This document shows, piece after piece, positions 31,795 through 39,343 of a stretch of DNA of 48,950 nt. Within the stretch, counting starts at the first letter, position 1, and every line of letters begins with the position of its first letter. The notes under the pieces are model-generated. The model was not told the origin of the DNA. It made no database searches and saw only the letters and a program-made list of their open reading frames with translations. The position numbers and the translations under genes are program-made. Source of the DNA: Erginobacter sp964587835 (lineage in GTDB: Bacteria > Auribacterota > Erginobacteria > Erginobacterales > Erginobacteraceae); contig CAZPMN010000019.1 in NCBI GenBank assembly GCA_964587835.1, forward strand, positions 1 to 48,950. The letters are read 5' to 3'.

Positions 31795-33117
31795 ATGACC
31801 GGGACTAAGGAAATTCTCAGCGCTGTCAAGGAGAGGAAGATCCGGCACATCCAGCTCTGGTTCACCGACATCCTGGGGCGTCTGAAGAGCATGGAGATCT
31901 CCGACTCGGAGCTGGCCGGGGCGCTGGCCGAGGGGGTGGGATTCGATGGTTCCTCGATCGAGGGTTTTGCCCGGATCGAGGAGAGCGACGTGATGGCGAT
32001 GCCCGACCCGGGCACGTTCCAGGTCCTGCCCTGGATCCCGGAGGAGGGACCGGTGGCGCGGCTGATTTGCGACATCCAGGATCCCTACGGCAACCCCTAT
32101 CCGGGCGACCCCCGCCACGTCTTGAAGAAGGCCCTGGAGAAGTCAGCCGGCCTCGGCTACGACTTCCACGTCGGCCCGGAGATGGAGTTTTTCTACTTCA
32201 AGAGCGACCGAGCGCCGGAGTGCCTGGACTTAAGCGGATACTTCGACCTCACCCCCCCCGATCTGGGGACCGACCTGCGGCGGGAGACCGCCCAGGCCCT
32301 GGAGACGATGGGGATGAAGACCGAGTGCACCCACCACGAGGTGGCCCCATCCCAGCATGAGATCGATCTGAGGCACGACGGGGCGCTGGAGATGGCTGAC
32401 GACGTGATGACTCTGCGCTTCGTGACCAAGGAGATCGCCCGGCGCCACGGGATTCATGCCACCTTCATGCCCAAGCCGATCATGACCGAGAACGGCAGCG
32501 GGATGCACGTTCACCAGTCGCTCTTTGCCGGGGAGCACAACGCCTTCTTCGACCCGGGCGACGAGTACAACCTCTCCGGGGTCGCCCGGTCGTTCATCGC
32601 CGGGATAATGAAGCACGCGCCGGAACTGATCGCCGTTACCAACCAGTGGGTGAACTCCTACAAGCGGTTGGTGCCCGGTTACGAGGCGCCGGTCTACAAC
32701 TCCTGGGCGCGGCGCAACCGCTCGACGATGATCCGGGTGCCGCTCTACCAGACGGGCAAGGAGATGGCGACCCGGTTCGAGTTCCGGGCCCCCGACCCGG
32801 CCTGCAACCCCTACCTGGCTTTTGCCGTTTTGCTGGCCGCGGGGCTGGCCGGGGTGGAGAACGGCTACGAGCTCTGTGAGCCGATCGAGGAGAACATCTT
32901 TAGGATGTCGGAGCGGGAGAAGGAGGAGCGGGGAGTAACGCAGCTGCCGGGGAACCTCTACGCGGCCACCCGGGAGGTGAGCCGGAGTGCCCTGGTGAAA
33001 GAGACGTTGGGGGATCATATGTTCGAGCAGTTCGTCCGGAACAAGGAGATCGAGTGGGACAACTACCGGGTCCGGGTCACCGGCTACGAACTGGAGAAGT
33101 ACCTGCCCATTCTTTGA
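31795..33117 (+). CDS. glnA: Glutamine synthetase, type I (alpha subgroup)
   Basis: This 440-residue dodecameric enzyme makes glutamine from glutamate, ammonia and ATP. Motifs include FDGSSIEGFARIEESDV (near 53), GPEMEFFYF (Glu pair), HHEVAPSQHEID, the HATFMPKPIMTENGSGMHVH region, NSYKRLVPGYEAP, NRSTMIRVP and the C-terminal FEFRAPDPACNPYLAF. The usual adenylylation Tyr loop (NLYDLPPE) is not found, and the length is short, as in the alpha subgroup found in Gram-positives and thermophiles. Regulation by adenylylation is therefore unlikely. GGAGG precedes the ATG, and a promoter lies at 31717. Confidence 0.96.
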   Translation: MTGTKEILSAVKERKIRHIQLWFTDILGRLKSMEISDSELAGALAEGVGFDGSSIEGFARIEESDVMAMPDPGTFQVLPWIPEEGPVARLICDIQDPYGNPYPGDPRHVLKKALEKSAGLGYDFHVGPEMEFFYFKSDRAPECLDLSGYFDLTPPDLGTDLRRETAQALETMGMKTECTHHEVAPSQHEIDLRHDGALEMADDVMTLRFVTKEIARRHGIHATFMPKPIMTENGSGMHVHQSLFAGEHNAFFDPGDEYNLSGVARSFIAGIMKHAPELIAVTNQWVNSYKRLVPGYEAPVYNSWARRNRSTMIRVPLYQTGKEMATRFEFRAPDPACNPYLAFAVLLAAGLAGVENGYELCEPIEENIFRMSEREKEERGVTQLPGNLYAATREVSRSALVKETLGDHMFEQFVRNKEIEWDNYRVRVTGYELEKYLPIL

Positions 33118-33124
33118 AGAGAGG

Positions 33125-33570
33125 GCAGGGAATGGGGAATAGGGAATGGTAAGCAGAGCGCAAAGAGCATAGCGCCCGGGTAGCATTCGCTCCGCTACGA
33201 TAAGCAGTAATTAAAACCTGTGCCGGACCGTCATTGCGAACTGCGCAGAATAACAATATCCAGTAGCGGAGAGTCATTGTAAGCCCCGCAGAGTAACAAT
33301 ATCCGGTAGCGAACTGTCATTGCGAGTCCCCGACATTTCAATGTCGGGGGCGAAGCAATCTCAAACCGGCGGGGTTGAAGAGATTGCTTCGTCCCCCTCG
33401 CTCTGCTCGGGGTCCTCGCAATGACCGGGGCCGGTGGGGTGCTCCACTCGGGGTCCGAGCATTCGCTAGACTCTATGCGCTATCCCCTTTTCGCACTGAG
33501 TCCGGTCACCGCTTACCGCTTACCGCTGACTGCTTACTGCTAACCGCTTACCGCTTACCAATTACCGATT
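33125..33570. repeat. Repeat cluster between glnA and the lytic transglycosylase
   Basis: In order: GGGAATGGGGAATAGGGAATGG (33127-33148); two tandem ~43-base units that begin TCATTG and contain GAATAACAATATCC or GAGTAACAATATCC (33231-33315); a complete ATTGCGAG/CTCGCAAT palindrome (33316-33426); then a long run of CGCTTACCGCTTAC heptamer-like units (33508-33570) that reaches the next start codon. No gene is visible in this stretch. Confidence 0.8.
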
Positions 33571-33574
33571 ACTG

Positions 33575-34201
33575 ATGAGAAAAGCTGCGTATCCGGCCTG
33601 TTGGGCCGCCGGTCTTGTCTTGATCCTGGCCGGGTGTGCCGCATCACCGCCTTCCAATATCGGCGATATCTGTTCGATCTTCGAGGAGAAGCCCGACTGG
33701 TACCGGGAGGCGAAGGATTCTTTTCAGAGATGGCGGGTGCCGGTTCCGACCATGATGGCCATTATCCGCAAGGAGTCGTCGTTCCGGGCCGCCGCCCGCC
33801 CCGACCGGAAGAAGATTCTCGGTTTTATCCCCGGCCCCCGGCCCTCGACCGCTTACGGTTACACCCAGGCCCTCGACACTACCTGGGAGATTTATTGCCG
33901 GGAGACCGGAAACCAATCCGCCGCTCGGACCCGTTTCGGGGACGCGATCGACTTCGTCGGCTGGTACTGCGACCGGTCCAACAAGCTCTGCGGGATCTCG
34001 AAACATGACCCCTATCGGCTCTATCTGGCCTACCACGAGGGGCAGGGGGGGTACAATCGGGGGAGTTATCGGGGCAACCTCTGGCTGCTGGACGCCGCCG
34101 GGCGGGTCAGGGATACGACTCGCATCTACAGTCGACAGCTCAACCGCTGCCGGGAGAAACTGGAGGCAGAACCGAGAAAAAAATTTCTCGGAATTTTCTG
34201 A
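33575..34201 (+). CDS. Lytic transglycosylase lipoprotein (SLT-type)
   Basis: This 208-residue envelope lipoprotein cleaves peptidoglycan glycan strands. The lipobox is LILAGC (Cys21). The catalytic Glu67 is in IIRKESSFRAAARP, and later STAYGYTQALDTTWEIY, YHEGQGGYNRGSYRG match the SLT fold. The pattern 'IC.IF.EKPDWY' with 'W.VPV.TMMAII..ESSF' is a recognisable family of short Gram-negative transglycosylases. The ATG at 33575 lies at the edge of a heptamer-like repeat (ATTACTGATG), with no purine-rich ribosome-binding site, so translation may be weak or the start altered by the repeat. Confidence 0.85.
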   Translation: MRKAAYPACWAAGLVLILAGCAASPPSNIGDICSIFEEKPDWYREAKDSFQRWRVPVPTMMAIIRKESSFRAAARPDRKKILGFIPGPRPSTAYGYTQALDTTWEIYCRETGNQSAARTRFGDAIDFVGWYCDRSNKLCGISKHDPYRLYLAYHEGQGGYNRGSYRGNLWLLDAAGRVRDTTRIYSRQLNRCREKLEAEPRKKFLGIF

Positions 34202-34221
34202 ACGGACGCCGGCGGGAGGAG

Positions 34222-34371
34222 CTACCAGACGTCCATCACCTGGGCGGCTTCATAATCCGCCGCGTCGGGGCCCACCCAGCGGAGATTCTTATTGACCAGG
34301 GTTACCGCGACCGCGGTCAGGACAAAGAAGCCGATCAGAATCGCCCAGAGAACTGCTCGGGAAATGATCAT
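34222..34371 (-). CDS. Small single-pass membrane peptide (49 aa)
   Basis: This ORF is too short for many gene callers but is well signalled. AAGGAG lies seven bases before the ATG at 34371, and a TTTACA-17-TAGAAT promoter is at 34446-34418. The peptide starts MIISRAVLWAILIGFFVLTA, a single N-terminal membrane helix, then a short soluble tail with NKNLRWVGPDAADYEAAQ and ends VMDVW. No homologue is recognised. It lies convergent with the transglycosylase (20 bases apart) and divergent from the SurA-like gene. Confidence 0.6.
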   Translation of the reverse strand: MIISRAVLWAILIGFFVLTAVAVTLVNKNLRWVGPDAADYEAAQVMDVW

Positions 34372-34417
34372 CTGCGCACTCCTTGGCCGGCGATTGGTTT
34401 CGGAAAACTGAACAATT

Positions 34418-34446
34418 ATTCTACCGCGGGCGTCTATTGATGTAAA
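34418..34446 (-). promoter_or_regulatory. Promoter for the 49-residue peptide
   Basis: On the minus strand TTTACA (34446-34441), 17 bases, TAGAAT (34423-34418), about 47 bases before the ATG. Confidence 0.6.
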
Positions 34447-34462
34447 CAGGGTATTTTTATAT

Positions 34463-34491
34463 TTGACCCCGCCGGGCGGAGGTGATAGATA
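34463..34491 (+). promoter_or_regulatory. Promoter for the SurA-like gene
   Basis: TTGACC (34463), 17 bases, TAGATA (34486), about 70 bases before the ATG at 34561. It is divergent from the promoter at 34418. Confidence 0.55.
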
Positions 34492-34560
34492 CCTTACCTT
34501 GCTGGATGGTGAATCTCACTGGAAAACCGGATCTTTAATTTTAACCAAGGGAGTAGCAAG

Positions 34561-35646
34561 ATGAAGAAGCAAACGAAAGTTGTGTTGATTATGCTGTTGG
34601 CCGGCGGGATTATTTTCTCCGGCTGCGGCCAGGAAGAAAAATCCCAAGCCACCAGCCCGTCGGCAATGACCGCCGCTGTTGCCCCGGACGCGGTGGTGGC
34701 CCGGGTGGAAGGAACCGTGATTACCGGGCAGGTTTTCAACCAGAATTTGGATGCCCTGATGCGGCAGTACGGCGCCCAGGTTCCCCCCGAGCAGCTGCAG
34801 CAGCTCCAGCCGATGTTCCGCCAGCAGGTGGTTCAGGCCTTGATCAACCAGGAGCTGTTGCGTCAGGAAGCTGAACGGGAGGGAGTGGAGCCCAACGAGG
34901 AGGATATTGACAGCCAGATCGAGGAGTTCGCCGCCCAGGTCGGCGGCCAGGCCGCTCTGGAGTCCCAGATGGGAATGCAGGGCGTAACCATGGATGCCCT
35001 GCGGGAGAACGTCCGCCGGCAGCTCAAGATCCGGCAGTTGATCGATGCCCAGCTGCCGGAGGAGCTGGAAGCCACCGAAGAGGAGATTACCGAATTCTAC
35101 TCGGCCAACCCCGATCAGTTCGATCAGCCGGAGATGGTGGAAGCGAGCCATATCCTGATCCAGGTGGAACCGGGGGAGGACGAGGAAGCCAAGGCCGCCA
35201 AGCTGGAGGAGATCGAGGCCCTGAAGGTTCGGATTGAAGGAGGCGAGGATTTTTCCGAGGTCGCCCGGGAGAGTTCGCAGGACCAAGGTACCAGGGAGCG
35301 CGGAGGCAGTCTTGGCTACTTCGGAAAGGGCCAGATGATTCCGGAGTTTGAAGAGGTGGCCTTCGCGTTGGGAACCGGCGAGATGAGCGATGTTGTCGAG
35401 ACCCAGTTTGGTTATCATCTGATCAAAGTGACGGGCAAGCGAGACGCCGGGACCGTTGCCCTGGAGGAAGTTTCCGAAGATATTGGTCAGTTCCTGAGCG
35501 ACCAGAAGCGGCAACAGATCATCGCCGATTACCTGCAAAAGCTTCGGGAAGGGATCGATATCGAGTACGGACCGGGGTTCCAGCCGGTGCCCCCACCGCC
35601 TTCCGGCCCGGCCCAGTTCCCACCGGCCCGGCCGCCGCAAAATTAG
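34561..35646 (+). CDS. SurA/PrsA-like peptidyl-prolyl isomerase lipoprotein
   Basis: This 361-residue chaperone helps fold exported proteins in the envelope. The signal ends in a lipobox (IFSGC, Cys22). Residues 45-185 are a helical SurA_N-type domain with a Gln-rich stretch (QVPPEQLQQLQPMFRQQVV). The parvulin (rotamase) domain spans about 195-295: VEASHILIQVEPGEDEEAKA, ESSQDQGTRERGGSLGYFGK, PEFEEVAFALGTGE and TQFGYHLIKV. The C-terminus is a Pro-rich tail. The gene precedes the nucleotide-sugar dehydrogenase by 24 bases and may share its transcript. Confidence 0.92.
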   Translation: MKKQTKVVLIMLLAGGIIFSGCGQEEKSQATSPSAMTAAVAPDAVVARVEGTVITGQVFNQNLDALMRQYGAQVPPEQLQQLQPMFRQQVVQALINQELLRQEAEREGVEPNEEDIDSQIEEFAAQVGGQAALESQMGMQGVTMDALRENVRRQLKIRQLIDAQLPEELEATEEEITEFYSANPDQFDQPEMVEASHILIQVEPGEDEEAKAAKLEEIEALKVRIEGGEDFSEVARESSQDQGTRERGGSLGYFGKGQMIPEFEEVAFALGTGEMSDVVETQFGYHLIKVTGKRDAGTVALEEVSEDIGQFLSDQKRQQIIADYLQKLREGIDIEYGPGFQPVPPPPSGPAQFPPARPPQN

Positions 35647-35670
35647 CCGGTCTTATGCCGAGTCGGCCGA

Positions 35671-36999
35671 ATGGGTAGTTCATCCGCCGGAGAGCTTCGG
35701 AAGAAGATCGAAGACCGTACTGCCGCCATCGGTGTGATCGGCCTCGGGTACGTTGGCCTGCCTCTGGCTATTGAATTCGCCCGGGCGGGTTTCCCGGTGA
35801 CCGGCTTCGACCTCGACCGGAACAAGGTGGCCCGGATTCGGGAGGGCCGGAGTTATATCCGGCATATCCCCCCCGCCGCCGTCCGAGAACTCCATCGCGG
35901 TGGGGCGGTCCCCGCTACCGATGATTTTCGCCTGCTGGGCCGAATGGACTGCATCCTGATCTGCGTCCCCACCCCCCTGACCAGCCATCAGGAACCGGAC
36001 CTCTCCTACATCGAGGCGACCGTCCGGACCGTCGCCCGGACCCTCCGGGTCGGGCAGCTGATCGTCCTCGAGAGTACCACCTATCCGGGGACCACCCGCG
36101 AGGTGGTGAAGCCGGCTTTGGAAGAATCCGGCCTGGCGGCGGGACGGGATTTCTTTCTCGCCTTCTCCCCGGAACGGGAGGATCCCGGTAACCCCGATTT
36201 CGCCACCGCCTCCATCCCCAAGGTGGTGGGGGGCCTGAACCGGGAATCCCTTCGCCTGGCCCGGAAGCTGTACGGGGCCATCGTCCCGGCGACGGTGCCG
36301 GTCTCCAGTCCCGATGCCGCGGAGGCGACCAAGTTGCTGGAGAACATCTACCGCTCGATCAACATCGCCCTGGTCAACGAGCTGAAGATCGTCTTTGAGA
36401 AGATGGGGATCGATATCTGGGAGGTGATCGCTGCCGCCTCTTCCAAGCCCTTCGGTTACACCCCCTTTTACCCCGGTCCCGGGCTGGGGGGGCACTGCAT
36501 TCCGATCGATCCCTTCTACCTGACCTGGCGGGCCCGGGAGTTCGGTATCCCCACCAGGTTCATCCAGCTGGCCGGGGAGATCAACACCGCGATGCCGGAG
36601 CGGGTGGTCGACCGCCTCCGGGAAGCCCTCAACGGGGAAAGGAAGAGCCTCAAGGGGAGCCGGATCCTGATCTTGGGGGTGGCCTACAAGCGCGACGTGG
36701 ACGATATGCGCGAATCCCCCGCGCTGAGACTGATCAAGCTTCTCCACTTCGGCGGCGCCCGAGTCTGCTACCACGACCCCTACGTCCCGGCCTTGCCCCG
36801 AACCCGGAAATACCGTTACCGGATGCGCTCCCGATCCCTGACCCCGGAATTGCTCGAGCGGATGGACGCGGTGCTGATCGCCACTGACCACAGTTCGGTG
36901 GATTATAGGATGGTCGGCCGGCACGCCCGCCTGATCGTGGATACCCGCAACGCCATGGCCGCCGCCGGTCGCGTCCGGGCCCGGGTCGTCCGGGCCTGA
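35671..36999 (+). CDS. UDP-N-acetyl sugar dehydrogenase (WecC/WbpA-like)
   Basis: This 442-residue NAD-dependent enzyme oxidises the C6 alcohol of a UDP-sugar twice to the uronic acid, supplying building blocks for surface polysaccharide. The N-terminal Rossmann motif is GVIGLGYVGLPLA (21-33). The catalytic Cys276 lies in GPGLGGHCIPIDPFYL. The C-terminal domain has LGVAYKRDVDDMRESPAL. The long linker sequence (EPDLSYIEATV, ESTTYPGTTREVV, SPEREDPGN) points to the N-acetylglucosamine or ManNAc type rather than plain UDP-glucose dehydrogenase. It fits the glycosyltransferases and flippase elsewhere in the window. Confidence 0.92.
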   Translation: MGSSSAGELRKKIEDRTAAIGVIGLGYVGLPLAIEFARAGFPVTGFDLDRNKVARIREGRSYIRHIPPAAVRELHRGGAVPATDDFRLLGRMDCILICVPTPLTSHQEPDLSYIEATVRTVARTLRVGQLIVLESTTYPGTTREVVKPALEESGLAAGRDFFLAFSPEREDPGNPDFATASIPKVVGGLNRESLRLARKLYGAIVPATVPVSSPDAAEATKLLENIYRSINIALVNELKIVFEKMGIDIWEVIAAASSKPFGYTPFYPGPGLGGHCIPIDPFYLTWRAREFGIPTRFIQLAGEINTAMPERVVDRLREALNGERKSLKGSRILILGVAYKRDVDDMRESPALRLIKLLHFGGARVCYHDPYVPALPRTRKYRYRMRSRSLTPELLERMDAVLIATDHSSVDYRMVGRHARLIVDTRNAMAAAGRVRARVVRA

Positions 37000-37050
37000 T
37001 CCGGCTTTCTCCTCTCCTGTTGCCGGCCGTCCGGGGAAAATACTTTTCCC

Positions 37051-37083
37051 TTGATAGTGCATAAAGTCTATAGAGATAATATT
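37051..37083 (+). promoter_or_regulatory. Promoter with operator for the Rrf2 gene
   Basis: TTGATA (37051) and GATAAT (37075) are 18 bases apart. Between and overlapping them is an imperfect inverted repeat ATAGT-N8-TCTAT (37054-37071), followed by AGAGATAATATT. The same arrangement recurs at 37552-37582 before the next gene. A second possible promoter, TTGACC-18-TATGGT, lies at 37089-37118 but would leave almost no leader. Confidence 0.6.
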
Positions 37084-37126
37084 TTTTCTTGACCTCCCCG
37101 CGCTGGATACCCTATGGTGGGAAAGG

Positions 37127-37537
37127 ATGAAATTATCGAAGAAAGGCGAGTATGCCCTGAGAGCCCTGAGTTGCCTGGTCCGGCGTCGGGATGAGGGACC
37201 GGTGCCGATCAGGGAGATCGCGGAAGAGGAGCAGATTCCGAAGAAGTTTCTCGAACAGATTCTGCTCGAGCTGCGGAAAGCCGGGTTGCTGGAGTCCACC
37301 CGCGGGCCGTCCGGCGGCTACCGCCTGCTCAAGGCGCCCCAATCCGTATCTCTGGCGAGAGTGGTCAGGTTGATGGATGGGCCCCTGGCGCCGTTGCGCT
37401 GTGTCTCTCGCACCGCCCGGATCCGCTGTCCCCGGGAGAAAGGCTGCGGCCTGAGATTAGTGATGGCGGAGGTTCGCGAAGCGGTGGCGGGGATCATGGA
37501 AGAGAAGACGCTGGCCGATATCGCCCTCCGGCGGTAA
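37127..37537 (+). CDS. Rrf2-family transcription regulator with candidate Fe-S cysteines
   Basis: This 136-residue DNA-binding protein begins MKLSKKGEYALRALSCLVRR and has the winged-helix IREIAEEEQIPKKFLEQILL and LESTRGPSGGYRLLK, typical of Rrf2/IscR/CymR proteins. Cys92, Cys101 and Cys107 (spacing 8 and 5) match the region where IscR and NsrR bind a [2Fe-2S] or [4Fe-4S] cluster, so it may sense iron, sulfur or redox stress. The same 18-bp operator-like repeat lies upstream of its own promoter and of the next gene, suggesting autoregulation and control of the downstream outer-membrane and phosphate genes. The cluster type and ligand are not readable. Confidence 0.9.
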   Translation: MKLSKKGEYALRALSCLVRRRDEGPVPIREIAEEEQIPKKFLEQILLELRKAGLLESTRGPSGGYRLLKAPQSVSLARVVRLMDGPLAPLRCVSRTARIRCPREKGCGLRLVMAEVREAVAGIMEEKTLADIALRR

Positions 37538-37551
37538 ATTTTTTTGCCGCC

Positions 37552-37582
37552 ATAGTCTACTAAAACTATAGAGAATAATATT
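37552..37582 (+). promoter_or_regulatory. Second copy of the Rrf2-type operator
   Basis: ATAGT (37552), eight bases, ACTAT (37565) is a perfect five-base inverted repeat. It is followed by AGAGAATAATATT, where AATAAT (37574) can serve as a -10. The -35 position reads CCATAG rather than TTGACA, so this promoter looks weak or activator-dependent. It lies 60 bases before the outer-membrane gene. Confidence 0.55.
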
Positions 37583-37628
37583 ACCAAGGATGTGTCGGGA
37601 AGCGCCGTAACCTTGTGAGGAGGAATTC

Positions 37629-38312
37629 ATGAAAAGACAAACCACTTGGCTACTGGCCGTGCTGGCCGCTGGCGGCTTGGGGAGTATGGTTGCCCCGGCT
37701 CAGGCGGGCGATGACTGGGAGTGGTGGCTATATACCCCGGTGAGTTACCGGATGGCCGGGGAGGTCAGACTGGACGCCCAGGGAATGTTCCGCTGGAAGA
37801 ACGACATGAAGGATTACTACTACCGGGGAATGATCGCCGGCGGTTCGTATGCCTGGCGTTTTTGGGTCTCTCTGGGAGCGCACTTCTGGTACAAGGAGAC
37901 CCGGAAGAGCGAGCGCTCCGACTGGAAATGTTACGATATCTACGTCGGGAACCTCGACTTCAAGTGCCAGGCGGTTACCGGCGTCTTCCTGAAGGAGTAC
38001 AACCGGATTGAGTACGACAACTCCTCTTACAAGTGGACGCTCCGGGCCAAGCCGCGGATCGAATTTTCCCTCTCCACCCTAGGGTTGGAGCCCGTAACCC
38101 TCTACATCGACAACGAGTTCTTTTTCAAGTTCGACCTCGATGACGAACGGGATATCTTCTCCGAGAACCGGTTTACGGTGGCGGCCGCCGTAAAAATCCG
38201 CGAACCGTTCGGTATTACCATCGCCTACCGATCGGTGGCCAAGCAGTCTTCCGATACCGGTGACTGGGCCAATGCCAACGTCCTGGTCACCTCGGCCCAA
38301 CTGTCGTTTTAA
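37629..38312 (+). CDS. Predicted outer-membrane beta-barrel protein (DUF2490-like)
   Basis: This 227-residue exported protein has a signal peptide (MKRQTTWLLAVLAAGGLGSM, cleavage after AQA). The mature part is a series of alternating aromatic strands: WEWWLYTPVSYRM, YYYRGMIAGGSYAWRFWV, LKEYNRIEYDN and VTLYIDNEFFFKFDLD. It ends with a strand closing in Phe (VTSAQLSF), the outer-membrane barrel signature. The 'D.W.W.....Y' opening resembles DUF2490, but I rate that match as moderate. GAGGAGG precedes the ATG. It lies 41 bases before pstS under the Rrf2-type operator. Confidence 0.78.
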   Translation: MKRQTTWLLAVLAAGGLGSMVAPAQAGDDWEWWLYTPVSYRMAGEVRLDAQGMFRWKNDMKDYYYRGMIAGGSYAWRFWVSLGAHFWYKETRKSERSDWKCYDIYVGNLDFKCQAVTGVFLKEYNRIEYDNSSYKWTLRAKPRIEFSLSTLGLEPVTLYIDNEFFFKFDLDDERDIFSENRFTVAAAVKIREPFGITIAYRSVAKQSSDTGDWANANVLVTSAQLSF

Positions 38313-38353
38313 CCAGGATTACCGCCGGTTGGAAACCGGCAAGGAGAGAAACG

Positions 38354-39337
38354 ATGAGCAAGCAGATGACAATTCTGGCGCTGGCGGTTCTGCTGGGCCT
38401 CCTCCCCGCCTGCGGTTCCGAGCGGCCGAGTGACGGCCTGCAGGGAACAGTCACCATCTCCGGGGCCTGGGCCCTCTATCCTCTGACCATCCGCTGGGCC
38501 GAAGAGTTCAGGAAGATCCACCCCTCCGTCCGGTTCGACATTTCGGCGGGGGGGGCGGGGAAGGGGATGGCCGACTGCCTGGGTGGGGTGGTTGATCTGG
38601 GAATGGTCTCCCGGGAGGTTCACCCGGCCGAGATCGAGCAGGGGGCCTGGTGGGTGGCGGTGGCCAAGGACGCGGTGGTCCCGGTGATGAACCGGGAGAA
38701 CCCGGCCGGACCGGCCGTCTGCGAGCGGGGTATGACCCGAGAAGAGTTCACCGCCATCTGGCTGCGGGGCGAGAATTTATCCTGGCCGGCTTCCCCCCGA
38801 GGCGGACGGGTGCCGGATATGACCGTCTACACCCGCTCCGACGCCTGCGGAGCGGCCACGGTCTGGGCCCAGTATCTGGGCGGGGAGCAGGAGGACTTAG
38901 GCGGGGTCGGGGTTTATGGCGACCCTGGACTGGCCCAGGCGGTCCGGCGGGACTTCGGCGGGATCGGGTTCAACAACATCAACTACGCCTACGACCTGGA
39001 GAGCGGCGGCCCGGTTGCCGGGTTGATGGTGATCCCGATCGATCTCGACGGCGACGGCCGGATCGGCCCGGAAGAGGAATTTTACGGCAGCCTCGGCCAG
39101 GTGGCGGCCGCCATCGCCGACGGGCGTTATCCCTCCCCCCCGGCCCGGGATCTTCACTTCACCGCCCACGGCTGTCCGGCTGGCGAGCCGGTCCGCTCTT
39201 TCCTCTCCTGGGTTCTGGATGAAGGCCAGCAGTTCGTCCAGGAGACCGGCTACGTCCGGGTGACCCCGGAAAAGCTAAGTGCCGCTCGGGAGAAGCTCGC
39301 CGCCGGGGCCGTGGGGAAAGGAGAGTCTGGGAACTGA
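38354..39337 (+). CDS. pstS: Phosphate ABC transporter substrate-binding lipoprotein PstS
   Basis: This 327-residue phosphate-binding lipoprotein (lipobox LLPAC, Cys20) feeds the PstCAB importer. It has GTVTISGAWALYPLTIRWAE, DISAGGAGKGMADCLGG (phosphate loop), DLGMVSREVHPAE, TVYTRSDACGAATVWA and a C-terminal FLSWVLDEGQQFV. Residues 230-241 form a canonical EF-hand calcium loop, DLDGDGRIGPEE, inserted in the second lobe. Related PstS proteins from other phyla carry a similar Asn/Asp loop (from memory). It is followed at once by pstC. Confidence 0.93.
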   Translation: MSKQMTILALAVLLGLLPACGSERPSDGLQGTVTISGAWALYPLTIRWAEEFRKIHPSVRFDISAGGAGKGMADCLGGVVDLGMVSREVHPAEIEQGAWWVAVAKDAVVPVMNRENPAGPAVCERGMTREEFTAIWLRGENLSWPASPRGGRVPDMTVYTRSDACGAATVWAQYLGGEQEDLGGVGVYGDPGLAQAVRRDFGGIGFNNINYAYDLESGGPVAGLMVIPIDLDGDGRIGPEEEFYGSLGQVAAAIADGRYPSPPARDLHFTAHGCPAGEPVRSFLSWVLDEGQQFVQETGYVRVTPEKLSAAREKLAAGAVGKGESGN

Positions 39338-39343
39338 GGAGTG

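Noticed and set aside
35680..37299. 539-residue minus-strand ORF
   Set aside because: It is antisense to the nucleotide-sugar dehydrogenase and to the Rrf2 gene, both with intact motifs.
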